In this document: positions 63,440-64,000 of the stretch, in pieces
How the letters are laid out: each line of letters begins with the position of its first letter
Position numbering within the stretch: the stretch's first letter is position 1
Notes under the pieces: generated by a model
Told to the model about the DNA's origin: nothing
Database searches by the model: none
What the model saw: only the letters and a program-made list of their open reading frames with translations
DNA from: Rhizobium leguminosarum
Lineage (GTDB): Bacteria > Pseudomonadota > Alphaproteobacteria > Rhizobiales > Rhizobiaceae
Direction of reading: 5' to 3'
Assembly (NCBI RefSeq): GCF_001679785.1
Contig: NZ_CP016287.1
Span: 1,054,001-1,118,000, forward strand
Length of the DNA: 64,000 nt
Position numbers and translations under genes: made by a program

Positions 63440-63503
63440 ACGGTCTGCACGCTCAAAGCGCGAACAATCACCTTTTCCAGACTGTATGTTTGCGTCTAGC
63501 CAT
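63440..63503 (-). pseudogene. Histidine kinase start, frameshifted remnant
   Basis: ATG 63503 overlaps the regulator's stop (ATGGCTAG). MARRKHTVWKR ends at a stop, but one base shifted the DNA reads LEKVIVRALSVQT, matching the kinase at 24047. The gene is cut after about 20 codons by IS66 debris. Confidence 0.75.
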
Positions 63504-64000
63504 CGCTATTTTCCAACCTATATCCAACTCCCCGGACAGTGACCAGCATACAACTAGCGCCTGCGGCCTCTAGTTTGGATCTCAAATTGCACATATGAGA
63601 GTCAATGGTTCGATCGAGAGGCCCATCGCCTGGATAACATTTGTCAATCAGGTGACTACGTTCGAACACACGGCCGGGGGTACGGGCCAAACAATCGATC
63701 AGGCTGAACTCCTTTAGAGTCAGATTCAGGTCTTTTTGTCCGGTCGGTTGATCTACCGATGCCGTGTGTGCGGAGTAGTCGACTATCAGGTTTCCAACGC
63801 GGATTAGCTGATTGGCGGTTCGATCAACGCCTCTCTTTAGCACCGTGCTGACACGGGCTACCAGCACATCCGGATGGAACGGTTTGGTAACGTAATCATC
63901 CGATCCGACTCGAAAGCCCTGCAGTTCGTCAATAATTTCACGCCTTCCCGTCACAAGAATCACCCGCGTATTGCCGAGACGCCTGATTTCAGCCAGCACC
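63496..64000 (-). CDS. OmpR-type response regulator (5' end beyond window)
   Basis: 167 codons of the C-terminal part. End of the receiver domain (VILVTGRREIIDELQGFRVG, then SDDYVTKPFHPDVLVARV with the conserved K of TKPF), then an OmpR/PhoB winged helix (LTLKEFSLIDCLARTPGRVF, LDRTIDSHMCNLRSKLEAAG, VRGVGYRLEN). The phosphorylated aspartate lies outside the window. Its own kinase gene is destroyed. The complete kinase at 24047-25114 comes from the same gene family and could serve instead (inference). Confidence 0.93.
   Translation of the reverse strand, partial: VLAEIRRLGNTRVILVTGRREIIDELQGFRVGSDDYVTKPFHPDVLVARVSTVLKRGVDRTANQLIRVGNLIVDYSAHTASVDQPTGQKDLNLTLKEFSLIDCLARTPGRVFERSHLIDKCYPGDGPLDRTIDSHMCNLRSKLEAAGASCMLVTVRGVGYRLENSDG

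Noticed and set aside
1..64000. CRISPR arrays, tRNA or rRNA genes, replication or transfer origins
   Set aside because: No regularly spaced repeats, no tRNA-like clover-leaf or rRNA stretch, and no RepABC/TraA-like genes or iteron clusters were seen on reading both strands.

Overview
The window is GC-rich and looks like accessory DNA, either a (symbiotic) plasmid or a genomic island, of an alphaproteobacterium, most likely a Rhizobiales/Rhizobiaceae member. The basis is codon use and the types of IS6, IS3, IS66, IS21, IS256, IS630, IS5, group II intron and site-specific recombinase present; no taxonomic marker gene is present. No rRNA, tRNA, CRISPR array or replication origin was recognised.

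Layout. (i) 1-2.1 kb: a DeoR-type repressor followed by an amidohydrolase. (ii) 2.1-6.1 kb: IS debris, an isolated GSU2403-type nucleotidyltransferase-fold gene with two operator-like inverted repeats upstream, and a decayed dehydrogenase/hydrolase/binding-protein cluster. (iii) 6.1-8.0 kb: a complete group II intron with its reverse transcriptase. (iv) 8.5-16.0 kb: a probable catabolic operon made of a luciferase-like monooxygenase, a methylcrotonyl/geranyl-CoA-carboxylase-type enzyme whose alpha chain is split into separate biotin carboxylase and biotin-carrier genes, the beta chain, and an acyl-CoA ligase. (v) 16-36.6 kb: a dense mosaic of nested insertion sequences, two-component-system fragments around one complete histidine kinase, a broken tyrosine-recombinase trio, and a decayed amino-acid cluster (two DapA-like fragments, a LysE tail, a frameshifted methionine-gamma-lyase-like gene). 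(vi) 36.9-41.2 kb: a peptide export locus with bacteriocin-like double-glycine precursors, an HlyD-type adaptor and a C39-peptidase ABC exporter. A second, nearly identical copy of the precursor cassette lies at 20.2-20.8 kb. (vii) 41.4-60.7 kb: a single IS66 element whose tnpA, tnpB and tnpC are cut by an IS3 copy, three different large-serine-recombinase elements (one itself cut by an IS21) and one recombinase-trio (RIT) element. (viii) 60.7-64 kb: another recombinase-trio remnant, a third identical IS3 copy, and an OmpR-type response regulator running off the end.

How the parts work together. The peptide locus can be read as one system: short precursors with leaders fitting the double-glycine rule, the peptidase-transporter expected to cleave them, and the periplasmic adaptor needed to cross a Gram-negative envelope. 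A repeated response-regulator/kinase pair, present as several fragments and one complete kinase, is scattered around the same cassettes and is a candidate regulator (inference). The IS66 region is the other notable system. Each serine-recombinase element carries the same minimal gene set (a small DUF5372-like protein, a short overlapping or coupled ORF, and a recombinase ending a few bases from the element edge). Removing each element restores the IS66 reading frame across a 2-5 bp repeat, so the exact element boundaries can be read from the sequence.
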